Assembly: GCA_023300545.1 (NCBI GenBank)
Contig: JALZVT010000023.1
Span: forward strand, 1 to 56,712
DNA length: 56,712 nucleotides
Direction: 5' to 3'
Source of the DNA: Pseudomonadales bacterium
GTDB taxonomy: Bacteria > Pseudomonadota > Gammaproteobacteria > Pseudomonadales > Azotimanducaceae
This document shows positions 29,869-39,018 of this stretch, piece by piece. Within the stretch, counting starts at the first letter, position 1. The number at the start of each line of letters is the position of its first letter. A program made the position numbers and the translations under genes. The notes under the pieces were generated by a model. That model was given only the letters and a program-made list of their open reading frames with translations, was not told where the DNA came from and made no database searches.

Positions 29869-30570
29869 ATGAGCGCAAACCCGATCATCAGCACCCTGGC
29901 GGCATTGCTTGAGAACGCCGCCAGCGCCGCATTAAACCTCGACCCTGCCGCCCGCGCCCAAATCGCCGAACTCGATGAGCAAATACTGTTGGTCGAGCTA
30001 ACAACAACACCGCCCGCCGCGTTAAGAATTAACTGCTCGGCAATCGGCGGTGGCCGGCTATCGATAATGGCCGACTCTGAACACAACACCCGCACTCCCA
30101 ACGCTATAGTCCGCGGCAGCGTTGCCAACTTTATTGCCGCCCTGTTACCCAGCGATGGGCACGGCTTGCCCGCCGGCATTGAAATCGAAGGCGACGAGCG
30201 ATTGCTGCTGGCGCTGCAAAATTGCTTTCGAAACTTGCAACCCAACTGGCGTGAACCACTCGAAGCCATTGCCGCAACCTTTGCACAGCGTTTTACCAGC
30301 ACCAATGCCAACCCCGGCGCACCGCCGCTGTTTCAAGATTTGCTGGGGCAGGCCGAACTCGCCTTTGCAACACTGCGTACCGCATTCACCGACGTTGTCG
30401 ACAACAGCAAAGATCAGGCGGCAGACCTGTCCGCAAAATTCTGGGCCCAGGATGACGACCTCGAAGCCTTTGCAAGCCGACTCGAAAATCTGCAGCTGAA
30501 TGTTGACCGCCTGCGAGCCGAACTGGCGCACCGCGACAACACCGCTAGCAGCGGCTCTGACAAAGAATGA
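29869..30570 (+). CDS. ubiJ: Ubiquinone biosynthesis accessory factor UbiJ (SCP2 domain)
   Basis: A 233-residue protein with an N-terminal SCP2-like lipid-binding domain (residues about 5-115: NPIISTLAALLENAASAALN, LRINCSAIGGGRLSI, IVRGSVANFIAALL). The C-terminal half is alpha-helical and ends in a coiled coil (FASRLENLQLNVDRLRAELA). UbiJ holds ubiquinone intermediates in the soluble Ubi complex with UbiK. ATG at 29869 is chosen, 10 bases after ubiE. The stop overlaps the ubiB start (ATGA). The order ubiE-ubiJ-ubiB is standard. Confidence 0.93.
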   Translation: MSANPIISTLAALLENAASAALNLDPAARAQIAELDEQILLVELTTTPPAALRINCSAIGGGRLSIMADSEHNTRTPNAIVRGSVANFIAALLPSDGHGLPAGIEIEGDERLLLALQNCFRNLQPNWREPLEAIAATFAQRFTSTNANPGAPPLFQDLLGQAELAFATLRTAFTDVVDNSKDQAADLSAKFWAQDDDLEAFASRLENLQLNVDRLRAELAHRDNTASSGSDKE

Positions 30571-32210
30571 ACGGCGCCCGCCGCGCGCTGCGCATTACCC
30601 GGGTACTGCTGCAATTCCGCCTCTACGCTCTCATCGGCTTACTCAACTTGCCCTGGTGGGCCCGCGCGCTCTATGCGCCTTTTCAGCTCGCTGAGGCCCT
30701 GCTGCCAGAACCAAAGCACCCACTCGAGAAGCGCTTGCGCCTCGCTATCGAAGATCTGGGGCCGGTGTTTGTTAAGTTTGGTCAGATCCTGTCTACCCGG
30801 CGCGACCTGCTCTCCCATCACTACGCGCAAGAGCTTGCGTTGCTGCAAGACGCTGTACCGCCGTTCGACAGCGCCATTGCCCGTGAGGTCATCGAAACCG
30901 AACTGGGCGCGCCCATTGAATCGATGTTCACCAGTTTTAGCACCGACGCAATGGCCTCCGCATCCGTCGCTCAGGTGCACGCTGCAACCCTGTTAGACGG
31001 TACCGACGTTTGTGTAAAAGTACTGCGCCCCGATATCGCCGAGGTGATCGACAACGACGTGGCGCTGCTGCATGACTTGGCAGGCTTGATCGCAAAGCTG
31101 TCCGCAGAAGGCCGACGACTTCGACTGCCTGAGGTTGTGCACGACTACGAAACCACTATCAATAACGAACTGGATCTCGGCCGCGAGGCGGGCAACACCA
31201 TTCGCCTGCGGCTCGACTTCGCTGAATCACCACTGCTCTACGTACCCAAAGTGCATTTGGAATTGTCATCGCCAAAAGTACTGACGTTGGAGCGCATTTA
31301 CGCAGCACCTATGGGCAACGTCACCGGCTTGATCGACGCTGGCACCAACATGAAGCTGCTCGCCCAGCGCGGTGTCGAAACCTTCTTCACCCAGGTGTTC
31401 GAAAACAATTTTTTCCACGCCGACATGCACCCCGGAAATATCTTTGTCGACATCAGCAACCCGGAAAACCCGAGCTGGATCGCCATCGATTGCGCGATCA
31501 TGGGCGAACTCAGCCGCTCTGATCAGCTTTATCTGGCCCGCAGTTTGCTCGCCTTTCTAAATCGCGACTACGCAGGCGTGGCGCGTTTGCAACTTGAGTC
31601 TGGCTGGGTGCCAGCCAGCACCGATCTGGCAGCGCTTACCGCGGTGGTTCGGGAGGTGTGTGACCCTGTATTCAACAAGCCGCTCGCCGAAATAGAATTT
31701 GGTCCGTTTTTGGTGACGCTATTTGGCGCGGCCCAGCAATTCGACCTGCAGGTTCAACCGCAACTGGTACTGCTGCAAAAGACCTTGCTCAACATCGAAG
31801 GTCTCGGCCGTCAGCTGTACCCCGACCTCGATCTGTGGGAAACAGCTCGCCCCTTCATGCGGCGCTGGATGACCGCCCAGCTCGGGCCCGAAACCACACT
31901 GGAACGCTTCACTGCGCGCATGCCCGAATTGCTAGCGCAATTGCCTAACTTGCCCGACTTGCTGGTCGACGCCGATTTTGAGTTAAAACATCTGAAGCAG
32001 CTATCGCTGCAGCAGGGCGCTCGCCTGGATGCGCTGCAAGCGAACCGTCAACGACCGCGCTGGCAACTCGTCCTCGGCACCATCGCCCTTGTGAGCGGCG
32101 TGCTGCTGATCTGGGAGCCGGTGCAGGCGCTACTGGCTACTCACCGCAGCATGGGTATAGGGATCGCTGCGCTGGCACTAGGGGGCTGGGTGCTATGGCC
32201 CAAAAAATAG
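30567..32210 (+). CDS. ubiB: Ubiquinone biosynthesis regulatory protein kinase-like ATPase UbiB
   Basis: A 547-residue ABC1/ADCK-family atypical kinase needed for ubiquinone biosynthesis, attached to the inner membrane. It has the family-specific KFGQ motif (residues 70-73, VFVKFGQILSTRRDLL), the Ala-rich nucleotide loop MASASVAQVHAA, the catalytic region FFHADMHPGNIFV, and IAIDCAIMGEL in place of DFG. Two C-terminal transmembrane helices (about 497-515 and 525-545) anchor it. Last gene of the ubi block. In Pseudomonas-type genomes hisI follows; here a REP-like palindrome and hisE follow instead. Confidence 0.96.
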   Translation: MNGARRALRITRVLLQFRLYALIGLLNLPWWARALYAPFQLAEALLPEPKHPLEKRLRLAIEDLGPVFVKFGQILSTRRDLLSHHYAQELALLQDAVPPFDSAIAREVIETELGAPIESMFTSFSTDAMASASVAQVHAATLLDGTDVCVKVLRPDIAEVIDNDVALLHDLAGLIAKLSAEGRRLRLPEVVHDYETTINNELDLGREAGNTIRLRLDFAESPLLYVPKVHLELSSPKVLTLERIYAAPMGNVTGLIDAGTNMKLLAQRGVETFFTQVFENNFFHADMHPGNIFVDISNPENPSWIAIDCAIMGELSRSDQLYLARSLLAFLNRDYAGVARLQLESGWVPASTDLAALTAVVREVCDPVFNKPLAEIEFGPFLVTLFGAAQQFDLQVQPQLVLLQKTLLNIEGLGRQLYPDLDLWETARPFMRRWMTAQLGPETTLERFTARMPELLAQLPNLPDLLVDADFELKHLKQLSLQQGARLDALQANRQRPRWQLVLGTIALVSGVLLIWEPVQALLATHRSMGIGIAALALGGWVLWPKK

Positions 32211-32226
32211 AACCAGCAAATTTGCA

Positions 32227-32250
32227 GGGGTCAGATTAAAATCTGACCCC
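32227..32250. repeat. REP-like palindrome, copy 2 (ubiB / hisE junction)
   Basis: A 24-base inverted repeat with arm GGGGTCAGATT, a 2-base centre and a perfect 11-bp stem. It lies 16 bases after the ubiB stop, where hisI is found in related genomes. Confidence 0.9.
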
Positions 32251-32293
32251 CTTAGGCCAACCATCACCCACCTCTTACTTCGGATAGCCCACC

Positions 32294-32662
32294 ATGGACG
32301 TCATCTCCCAACTTTCCCAAGTGCTGTCCGAACGCCAAAGTGCTGCTGCTGACAGCTCCTACGTCGCCGGTCTGTACGCTGCCGGGCTGAACAAAATTCT
32401 CGAGAAGGTCGGCGAGGAGGCCACCGAGGTCATTCTGGCCTCTAGAGATCTGGCACAAGGCAGCCAACCAGACAATATCACCCCAACCGCAACGTCTACG
32501 ACGACAACCGCCTTGGAATCTGCCCTGGTCGGCGAAGTAGCCGATCTATGGTTCCACAGCATGGTAATGTTGACCCATCAGGGAGTTGCACCCCAGAAGG
32601 TGCTCGACGAGCTAGCACGTCGCTTTGGTGTGTCAGGCATCGAAGAAAAGCGCAGCCGCTGA
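32294..32662 (+). CDS. hisE: Phosphoribosyl-ATP pyrophosphatase
   Basis: A 122-residue MazG-fold enzyme that hydrolyses phosphoribosyl-ATP to phosphoribosyl-AMP, the second step of histidine biosynthesis. It shows SSYVAGLYAAGLNKILEKVGEEATEVILASRD, with the metal-binding Glu residues in KVGEEATE, and EVADLWFHSMVMLTHQGV. An unusual Thr/Ser/Pro-rich insertion of about 20 residues (GSQPDNITPTATSTTTTALE) separates the two helical halves. It is a stand-alone HisE, not fused to HisI, and hisI is absent upstream. Confidence 0.92.
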   Translation: MDVISQLSQVLSERQSAAADSSYVAGLYAAGLNKILEKVGEEATEVILASRDLAQGSQPDNITPTATSTTTTALESALVGEVADLWFHSMVMLTHQGVAPQKVLDELARRFGVSGIEEKRSR

Positions 32663-32666
32663 GGGC

Positions 32667-32672
32667 TATAAT
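32667..32672 (+). promoter_or_regulatory. Possible -10 box for tatABC
   Basis: A perfect TATAAT hexamer lies 72 bases before the tatA start, just after the hisE stop. No good -35 hexamer is visible 16-18 bases upstream, so this is a weak call; hisE read-through may drive tatABC instead. Confidence 0.3.
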
Positions 32673-32743
32673 CAGCTCCGTATCCACCTCAACCAATCTT
32701 GAGCCCACATTCTGCACACTGTGGGCGCAAGCAGGAGATTCAC

Positions 32744-32968
32744 ATGTTTGGTTTTAGCGTCTGGGAACTGCTCATTGTTCTCGCGATTGTTCTTCTCGTG
32801 TTTGGCCCAAAACGGATCGGCACCCTCGGCGCTGACCTTGGCAACGCCATCAAAGGCTTTCGTACCGCGATCAAAGACGAAAGCGTCTCACCCCAAGACG
32901 CCGTGGGTGATCAAAAGGTTAATGCCAACTCCGTAAAAAACACGGCCGACCAGAAAACGAATGTTTGA
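32744..32968 (+). CDS. tatA: Sec-independent protein translocase subunit TatA
   Basis: A 74-residue pore-forming subunit of the twin-arginine translocase. It has an N-terminal transmembrane helix ([20 protein letters not shown]), the FGPK hinge and the amphipathic helix [18 protein letters not shown], then a polar tail. ATG at 32744 is preceded by CAGGAG at 7 bases; the longer open frame from 32699 is not used. The end overlaps tatB by 8 bases. Confidence 0.96.
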   Translation: MFGFSVWELLIVLAIVLLVFGPKRIGTLGADLGNAIKGFRTAIKDESVSPQDAVGDQKVNANSVKNTADQKTNV

Positions 32969-33593
32969 TATCGGCTTTCCGGAGCTGATGATCGTGAGCG
33001 TGGTTGCGCTCCTGGTTCTTGGTCCGGAGCGATTGCCCGTAGCCCTGCGCACGCTGGGTCTGTGGTTTGGTCGCATGCGCCGCAGCTTTAGCGCGGTGAA
33101 AGTCGAAATCGAACGCGAGATTGGTATGGACGAAGTCCGCCGCCAATTACACAACGAAGCCATCCTCGACCAAATGCGCTCTCTCGAAACTGAAGTTAAC
33201 AGCATCGGCAAAGAAGTCACTGAGCACGCCACGGAGGCTATCGACGCCACTGCAAACGACATCACCGCAAGCAAACCCACTGCAAGCAACATAACTCCGA
33301 GCGACACAACTTCAGGCGACACCACCGCCAGCGACCTAGAAGCCGCAATGAGCGACCTGGAACGAGCTCAGCTCGAATTGGAAACTGCCCAGAGCGACTT
33401 ACAGACAGCCCAGCGCGATGTCGCAACAGCACAGGGTGACCTGCAGACCACACCAAGCGCCTGGCAACCCCAGGACAACGGTGAACCACACTTCGAAGAG
33501 GGCGAAGCCGAGCTTGAAGAACCGCGGGATTTTGACAGCGATGACTTTGAGTATTCAAACGAGCCACACCCCAATGACAACCGTGGCAATTAA
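32961..33593 (+). CDS. tatB: Sec-independent protein translocase subunit TatB
   Basis: A 210-residue Tat receptor subunit. The N-terminal [20 protein letters not shown] helix and [20 protein letters not shown] amphipathic helix are typical. The C-terminal half is longer than usual: a Thr/Ser-rich spacer (about residues 95-125), then a heptad-like repeat ([19 protein letters not shown] and on to [12 protein letters not shown], about 125-155), then a strongly acidic tail. The repeat predicts a coiled coil. It lies between tatA and tatC. Confidence 0.94.
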   Translation: MFDIGFPELMIVSVVALLVLGPERLPVALRTLGLWFGRMRRSFSAVKVEIEREIGMDEVRRQLHNEAILDQMRSLETEVNSIGKEVTEHATEAIDATANDITASKPTASNITPSDTTSGDTTASDLEAAMSDLERAQLELETAQSDLQTAQRDVATAQGDLQTTPSAWQPQDNGEPHFEEGEAELEEPRDFDSDDFEYSNEPHPNDNRGN

Positions 33594-33599
33594 TCAATA

Positions 33600-34373
33600 G
33601 TGAGCGAATCCAGCAACAAGATTGAACACGACAGCGACGTGGACGAAGCAGAAATGCCGTTCATGGCGCACCTACTCGAACTTCGCCAGCGCATCCTCTA
33701 CGCCGTTTTAGGTGTACTGCTGCTGTTCTTTCCCGTCTATCTGATTCTCGGCAACAGCCTGTACGAGTTCATGGCCGCGCCGCTACTGGCAGCCGCGCCC
33801 GGCGAAATGATCGCAACCGACGTTGCAGCGCCTTTCTTTGCGCCCCTAAAACTCGCCTTTTTTGCCGCACTCTGCCTGGGCATGCCCGTGGTGCTGCATC
33901 AGGCCTGGGCCTTTGTTGCACCGGGTTTGTACCTCAAAGAAAAACGTCTGGCCCTGCCGCTATTAGTGAGCAGTGTGACGCTGTTTTACCTCGGCATGGC
34001 CTTTGCCTACTTCTTGGTGTTTCCACTGGTGTTCGCATTCTTTGCGGGCACGACGCCCGAGGGCGTCGCGTTCATGCCCGACATCAGCAGCTATCTTAAT
34101 TTTGTGCTGAAATTGTTTCTGGCATTTGGCTTGGCGTTCGAAATCCCCATCGCCACCTCGCTGCTCGTTTGGACCGGCTTCTCAACAGCAGAAAGCCTCG
34201 CCTCAAAACGCCCTTATGTAGTGGTTGGCTGCTTTGTAGTGGGCATGCTACTCACGCCACCAGATATTATTTCCCAAGTCATGCTCGCACTCCCCACCTG
34301 GGGCTTGTTTGAATTAGGAATTTTTGTCGCGCGCTTTATCAAGCCGGCGGAACAGCCAGCTGAGTCTGAGTAG
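33600..34373 (+). CDS. tatC: Sec-independent protein translocase subunit TatC
   Basis: A 257-residue polytopic protein with six predicted transmembrane helices that recognises the twin-arginine signal. Conserved features are MPFMAHLLELRQRIL at the N-terminus, the APGLYLKEKRLALPL loop, and YLNFVLKLFLAFGLAFEIPIA with the conserved Glu. The start is GTG at 33600, 6 bases after tatB. The gene ends convergent with the membrane-protein gene at 34421, with a REP-like palindrome between. Confidence 0.96.
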   Translation: MSESSNKIEHDSDVDEAEMPFMAHLLELRQRILYAVLGVLLLFFPVYLILGNSLYEFMAAPLLAAAPGEMIATDVAAPFFAPLKLAFFAALCLGMPVVLHQAWAFVAPGLYLKEKRLALPLLVSSVTLFYLGMAFAYFLVFPLVFAFFAGTTPEGVAFMPDISSYLNFVLKLFLAFGLAFEIPIATSLLVWTGFSTAESLASKRPYVVVGCFVVGMLLTPPDIISQVMLALPTWGLFELGIFVARFIKPAEQPAESE

Positions 34374-34384
34374 CCGCGAAATCC

Positions 34385-34408
34385 GGGGTCAGAATTAATT
34401 CTGACCCC
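34385..34408. repeat. REP-like palindrome, copy 3 (tatC / membrane protein junction)
   Basis: A perfect 24-base palindrome with arm GGGGTCAGAATT, identical to copy 4 at 39267. It lies between convergent stops. Confidence 0.9.
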
Positions 34409-34420
34409 ACGAGCAAACCG

Positions 34421-35467
34421 CTACCCCACCGCCTTATCCACCAACTGCTCTACCAGCGCCGCGGCCACCCAGGCCAGCGGCGGAATGATGACGTAGAACA
34501 ACACCTTGCCGACCAAGCCCACATCCAACGGCCAGGAATTAAAGCCTCGCACGGTCTCTCGATGTTCGGTCAACAACGCAAGCTGGCCAAAGTCGTTGCG
34601 ATCACAGACGTTAATCGCCGCCTGCAACTGCGCGACCCGCGCTTTAATCACATCACGCATGTTGGTGTGCAGCCCCCAGATCGGCGGCAACACCAGCGCA
34701 AGCACTGACGGAATAGACACCATCAACCCAGCGCGAAAATTAAACCAACGCAGCTCAAAGTCGAGTGACTGCAAAGGCATCAACGCCAGCGCACCCACCA
34801 CCACCAGCAAGTTAAACAACGGCACACGGACAAAGCCCGACAATCCATCAAGCTGGTAAACGTCCAGTTCGAGCTGAGCCCCGAGTCGCTTGAATTCAAA
34901 CGCACAATGTAACCGCCAGGCCAACAGCCAGAACACAAATGCCCAAGTCAAAATCGCCAATACGCGAAACCACAAATCAAACGCAGTCACGCTCTGCAGG
35001 TTAGTCAGCCAAGACAGTCCAGAGAAATCGTACAGACCCAACAGCGTGCCGAGCACAATGACTGGCAAGGCCCACCAACCCGGTCGTTGGGTTGCGCGAC
35101 GAGCGTGTATCTGAGCATCACGCGGGATCTTGCTGGCAAACGCCTCTAAGGTTTGACGAGCCACGCGCCAGCCGTAGTACTGCACAGCAAGGGCATAGCC
35201 CGGAAACAGTGTGAACATGAGGATAGTGCCAAACCGTCGGCGCGGACTCATACCGGGCTCGCTAAATATCGAACCAGTGGCATCCAAAAAGAAATACGGC
35301 AGCAGCAACAGCACACCCACAAGAACAGGCAGCATCAATGGATGCGTGCGTTCGCCGACGCGAACAAACCAGGGTGGTTTCGGATAGCCAACAGGTGCTG
35401 GCACCTCGTCATGAGAGGGTTCCTGATGAAGAGGTTGGTCGATTACCGCAGCTTCATCAGATGTCAT
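34421..35467 (-). CDS. Uncharacterised polytopic membrane protein
   Basis: A 348-residue protein I do not recognise. A polar N-terminus of about 40 residues is followed by roughly seven hydrophobic segments, at about 43-62, 84-104, 131-150, 165-185, 213-232, 243-264 and 322-345. A long soluble stretch (about 265-320: NMRDVIKARVAQLQAAINVC, then DRNDFGQLALLTEHRETVRG) looks like a helical cytoplasmic or periplasmic loop. There are no catalytic motifs. It starts 3 bases after dtd and so is probably the third gene of a typA-dtd operon. Function unknown. Confidence 0.8.
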   Translation of the reverse strand: MTSDEAAVIDQPLHQEPSHDEVPAPVGYPKPPWFVRVGERTHPLMLPVLVGVLLLLPYFFLDATGSIFSEPGMSPRRRFGTILMFTLFPGYALAVQYYGWRVARQTLEAFASKIPRDAQIHARRATQRPGWWALPVIVLGTLLGLYDFSGLSWLTNLQSVTAFDLWFRVLAILTWAFVFWLLAWRLHCAFEFKRLGAQLELDVYQLDGLSGFVRVPLFNLLVVVGALALMPLQSLDFELRWFNFRAGLMVSIPSVLALVLPPIWGLHTNMRDVIKARVAQLQAAINVCDRNDFGQLALLTEHRETVRGFNSWPLDVGLVGKVLFYVIIPPLAWVAAALVEQLVDKAVG

Positions 35468-35470
35468 AGC

Positions 35471-35938
35471 CTACCGCTCCAGAAGAAAGGTAACAGGGCC
35501 ATCATTGATCAACCCGACCTGCATATCCGCACCAAACTGACCGGTCTTAACCTTAACGCCTCGATCAACAATGGCCTGCACAAACTGCTCGTACAGGCGC
35601 TCAGCCAATTCCGGTGGCGCCGCCGTAGAGAATCCGGGCCGACGACCCTTTGAGGTATCGGCGGCCAACGTAAACTGCGACACCACCAGCATTTCGCCGG
35701 CTATGTCTTGCAAGCTTCGGTTCATGCCTTTGCTAGCAGTGGGGCTAGCAGCAGGTCTGGCAACATCATCTGGAAATAGTCGCAGGCCAACCGCCTTGTC
35801 TGCAAGCCACTTTATCTCGGCCTCGCCGTCACCGGGAAACACCCCGACAAAGGCGAGCAGGCCGGTCGCAATTTCAGCAATGCGCTGCCCGTCAACGTCT
35901 ACGCTGGCTTGCGTAACTCGTTGCAGCAGCACACGCAT
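35471..35938 (-). CDS. dtd: D-aminoacyl-tRNA deacylase
   Basis: A 155-residue enzyme that removes D-amino acids (and glycine mischarged on tRNA-Ala) from tRNA. It shows MRVLLQRVTQASVDVDG, the catalytic SQFTLAADTSKGRRPGF and the cross-subunit Gly-cisPro region INDGPVTFLLER. A Pro/Ala/Ser-rich insertion (DVARPAASPTASKG, about residues 58-71) lengthens one loop compared with the usual 145-residue enzyme. It lies 38 bases after typA on the same strand. Confidence 0.95.
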   Translation of the reverse strand: MRVLLQRVTQASVDVDGQRIAEIATGLLAFVGVFPGDGEAEIKWLADKAVGLRLFPDDVARPAASPTASKGMNRSLQDIAGEMLVVSQFTLAADTSKGRRPGFSTAAPPELAERLYEQFVQAIVDRGVKVKTGQFGADMQVGLINDGPVTFLLER

Positions 35939-35976
35939 CTATGTGCCCGAGGTATCCGAAGTGTCCGCGGCGACCA

Positions 35977-37794
35977 TCAGCGGCCGCTAACTGAGCGCTT
36001 GCGGTCAACTTCCGTCAAGAGTGCCTTACGAACGCGAATCGACTCTGGCGTGATTTCGACCAGCTCATCGTCGTCGATGAAGTCGAGCGCCTGCTCTAGT
36101 GTGTGCTTGATCGGGTTGTTGAGGATAATCGCCTCATCGGTGCCCGACGCGCGCACGTTAGTGAGCTTCTTCTCTTTTAGCGGGTTAACCACCAGGTCGT
36201 TATCACGCTGATGAATACCAACAACCATGCCTTCGTAAACAGGATCGTTAGGCAACACGATCATGCGGCCACGGTTCTGCAGGTTAAACAGCGCAAAGGC
36301 GACCGCCTTGCCCTGACCGTTAGAAATCAACACGCCGTTGGCACGCTGGCCAAGTTCGCCTTCCATGCGCTCGGCATAGCCAGCCGAGGCATAGGTCATG
36401 ATGCCGGTACCAGACGTTAACGACATAAAGCTGGGGCGAAAGCCCATCAGCGCACGAGTTGGAATGCGGTAATTCAGAATTACCCGGCCGCGACCGTCAG
36501 AACGCATATCAGACAGCTGACCCTTACGATCACCCAGCGCTTCCATCACCTTGCCCTGGTTCGCTTCTTCAACGTTGAGCGTGAGATTTTCGAACGGCTC
36601 GTGAGTTTTGCCATCTACTTCGCGGGTGATTACCTGCGGACGCGACACGGCAAGCTCGTAGCCTTCGCGACGCATGGTCTCAATCAATACCGACAGGTGC
36701 AGCTCACCGCGGCCTGATACACGAAAACGATCAGGGTCTTCGGTGTTGTTTACTTGCAAAGCCACGTTATACGACGCTTCGCGGTACAGTCGCTCGCCAA
36801 TCTGGCGTGACGTGACAAACTTGCCTTCCTTGCCAGCAAACGGCGAGGTGTTCACACAGAACAGCATGGTGAGCGTTGGTTCATCAACCGTCAGCGGTGG
36901 CAACGCTTCTACATGATCGGGCGCGCACAGCGTGTCCGAAATACCGATATCGTCTACGCCGGTTACACAAACGATGTTGCCCGCCTGCGCCGACTCAAGC
37001 TCTACGCGGTTCAAACCGTGATGACCCAGAACGGTTAACACGCGCGCACGACGCTCCTTACCGTTCGCATCAACAACTATTATTGGCGAGTTGGCTTTCA
37101 ACGTACCGCGACGCACACGACCAATGCCAATTACGCCGATGTAGGTTGAGTAATCGAGTGATGTGATCTGCATCTGGAACGGCTTTTCAAGTTCCACATC
37201 AGGCGGCGGAACTGAATTCACAATCATGTCGAATAGCGCGTCCATGTTGTCAGTCATCTCTTCGGGATCAGGCCCGGAGATGCCCTGAATCGCGGACGCA
37301 AAGATGGTTGGAAACTCGAGCTGCTTGTCGGTGCCACCGAGGTTATCAAACAGATCAAACACGGCGTCTACGGCCGCGTGTGGGTCAGCACCGTCGCGGT
37401 CAACCTTGTTAACCACAAGAATCGGATTGAGGCCGGCGGCAAATGCTTTCTCGGTAACAAAGCGCGTTTGCGGCATCGGACCTTCAACGGCGTCAACAAC
37501 AAGCAGAACTGAATCTACCATCGCCATGATGCGTTCCACTTCGCCACCAAAGTCGGCGTGTCCCGGTGTGTCCACAATGTTGATGTGGGTATCGCCATAC
37601 CGAATCGCGGTGGTCTTCGCGAGAATAGTAATGCCTCGCTCGCGCTCCAAGTCGTTGGAGTCCATTGCGCGTTCTGCTATTTGTTCACGATCGCCAAGAG
37701 TTTGGCTTTGACGCAAAAGACAATCCACAAGTGTGGTTTTGCCGTGGTCAACGTGGGCTATGATGGCGATGTTTCGTATGTGATCGACTGACAC
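35977..37794 (-). CDS. typA: Ribosome-associated translational GTPase TypA/BipA
   Basis: A 605-residue EF-G-like GTPase that helps assemble 50S subunits under stress and cold. It shows G1 [13 protein letters not shown]2 RGITILAK, G3 DTPGHADF and G4 [10 protein letters not shown], then the domain II barrel, the EF-G-like domains III and V, and the BipA-specific C-terminal domain ending in [16 protein letters not shown]. It is divergent from the PP-loop gene at 37960; glnA-typA proximity is common in gammaproteobacteria. Confidence 0.97.
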   Translation of the reverse strand: MSVDHIRNIAIIAHVDHGKTTLVDCLLRQSQTLGDREQIAERAMDSNDLERERGITILAKTTAIRYGDTHINIVDTPGHADFGGEVERIMAMVDSVLLVVDAVEGPMPQTRFVTEKAFAAGLNPILVVNKVDRDGADPHAAVDAVFDLFDNLGGTDKQLEFPTIFASAIQGISGPDPEEMTDNMDALFDMIVNSVPPPDVELEKPFQMQITSLDYSTYIGVIGIGRVRRGTLKANSPIIVVDANGKERRARVLTVLGHHGLNRVELESAQAGNIVCVTGVDDIGISDTLCAPDHVEALPPLTVDEPTLTMLFCVNTSPFAGKEGKFVTSRQIGERLYREASYNVALQVNNTEDPDRFRVSGRGELHLSVLIETMRREGYELAVSRPQVITREVDGKTHEPFENLTLNVEEANQGKVMEALGDRKGQLSDMRSDGRGRVILNYRIPTRALMGFRPSFMSLTSGTGIMTYASAGYAERMEGELGQRANGVLISNGQGKAVAFALFNLQNRGRMIVLPNDPVYEGMVVGIHQRDNDLVVNPLKEKKLTNVRASGTDEAIILNNPIKHTLEQALDFIDDDELVEITPESIRVRKALLTEVDRKRSVSGR

Positions 37795-37959
37795 TGGTTT
37801 GGCGCTCTTTTTGACCTCGTACTTAAAGCAGTACTAGGTTTCGACTAAAGGGGTGCTAAACACGTCCCGGTCTGATCCCTACCTATAAACGGACCGGACC
37901 ACAGCAACTGGGTGATTTAGCAAGGAAATGAAAGAGTTGGGAATTCTCGGGCGCGGAGT

Positions 37960-39018
37960 ATGAAGCATCCTAAGAAGGCTGTCGCGCTCATCTCGGGCGG
38001 ACTTGATTCACTGCTCGCTGCGAAGGTGGTCATGGATCAGGGCGTACACGTGGAAGGGCTCAACTTCTTCACGGGTTTTTGCGTGGAAGGCCACACCCAC
38101 GCCATTCGCACCACTCGAACGGCATCGCGCCAGTCCTCCCCCAGAAACAACGCCCTGTGGGTCGCTGAACAGCTGGGCATCAAGCTGCACATACTGGACG
38201 TCATCGACGACTACAAAGACGTCGTGCTGAACCCAAAACACGGCTACGGCAAAAACCTGAACCCCTGTGTCGACTGCAAGGTGTTTATGGTCAACCGGGC
38301 CCAAACCTGGGGCTTTATGCAGGATGGCGGCTTTGATTTTGTCATTACCGGCGAAGTGCTCGGCCAGCGACCCAAGAGTCAGATCCGCGAAAAACTGGGA
38401 ATCATTGCTAAAGATTCAGGCGTACAAGACCGCCTGCTACGCCCCCTGAGCGCAAAACACCTCGACCCGACCCTGCCAGAACGGGAGGGCTGGGTAGACC
38501 GCGAGCAGCTCTATGACTTCCACGGCCGCAACCGCAAGCCGCAAATCGCCCTGGCCGAGTCATTGGGGTTTGAAGATTGGGCCCAGCCCGCGGGCGGCTG
38601 CTGCTTTTTGGCCGACCCCGAATATTCAAACCGATTAGGCGACATGTGGCGCGCCCGCAACAAGCGCGAATACGGCCTCGACGACATCATGCTGCTGAAA
38701 GTAGGCCGCCACCTGCGACCCAGCCCCAACTTCAAGCTGCTGATCGGCCGCGAAGAAGGCGAAAACCAGTATTTGGAAGGCTATAAGCAACAGTTCACAC
38801 ACCTGCGCATCACCAGCCACAAGGGGCCACTGAGCCTGCTCGACGGCAAGGCGACCCCCGACGAATTGCAACTGGCAGCCCGTATTGTCGCCCGCTATAG
38901 CCAAGGCAAGATGGACGCGACCGTCGACGTCAGCATTCACCACCCCGATGGTGTTAGCGAAGCACTAACCGTCGCCCCCATGCCCCCGCAGAAGATTGAG
39001 AAGCACTGGCATGTCTGA
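37960..39018 (+). CDS. PP-loop ATPase, ThiI/MnmA-like, with NFACT-R-like C-terminus
   Basis: A 352-residue protein with an N-terminal adenylating PP-loop: SGGLDS at residues 12-17 (ALISGGLDSLLAAKV). MnmA-like paired cysteines follow: NPCVDC (C103, C106) and GGCCFL (C214, C215). The C-terminal part (DIMLLKVGRHLRPSPNFKLL, IGREEGENQYLEGY) resembles the NFACT-R RNA-binding domain. The layout suggests an enzyme that activates a tRNA or other RNA position and transfers persulfide sulfur. It lacks the THUMP and rhodanese domains of ThiI, but sits between typA and glnA where thiI is found in Pseudomonas. It overlaps a tusA-type gene by 8 bases, the likely sulfur donor. Exact product not established. 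Confidence 0.75.
   Translation: MKHPKKAVALISGGLDSLLAAKVVMDQGVHVEGLNFFTGFCVEGHTHAIRTTRTASRQSSPRNNALWVAEQLGIKLHILDVIDDYKDVVLNPKHGYGKNLNPCVDCKVFMVNRAQTWGFMQDGGFDFVITGEVLGQRPKSQIREKLGIIAKDSGVQDRLLRPLSAKHLDPTLPEREGWVDREQLYDFHGRNRKPQIALAESLGFEDWAQPAGGCCFLADPEYSNRLGDMWRARNKREYGLDDIMLLKVGRHLRPSPNFKLLIGREEGENQYLEGYKQQFTHLRITSHKGPLSLLDGKATPDELQLAARIVARYSQGKMDATVDVSIHHPDGVSEALTVAPMPPQKIEKHWHV

Noticed and set aside
29556-30311. 251-codon minus-strand frame across ubiE and ubiJ
   Set aside because: Lies antisense across two conserved genes with overlapping operon structure; no domain or ribosome-binding site.
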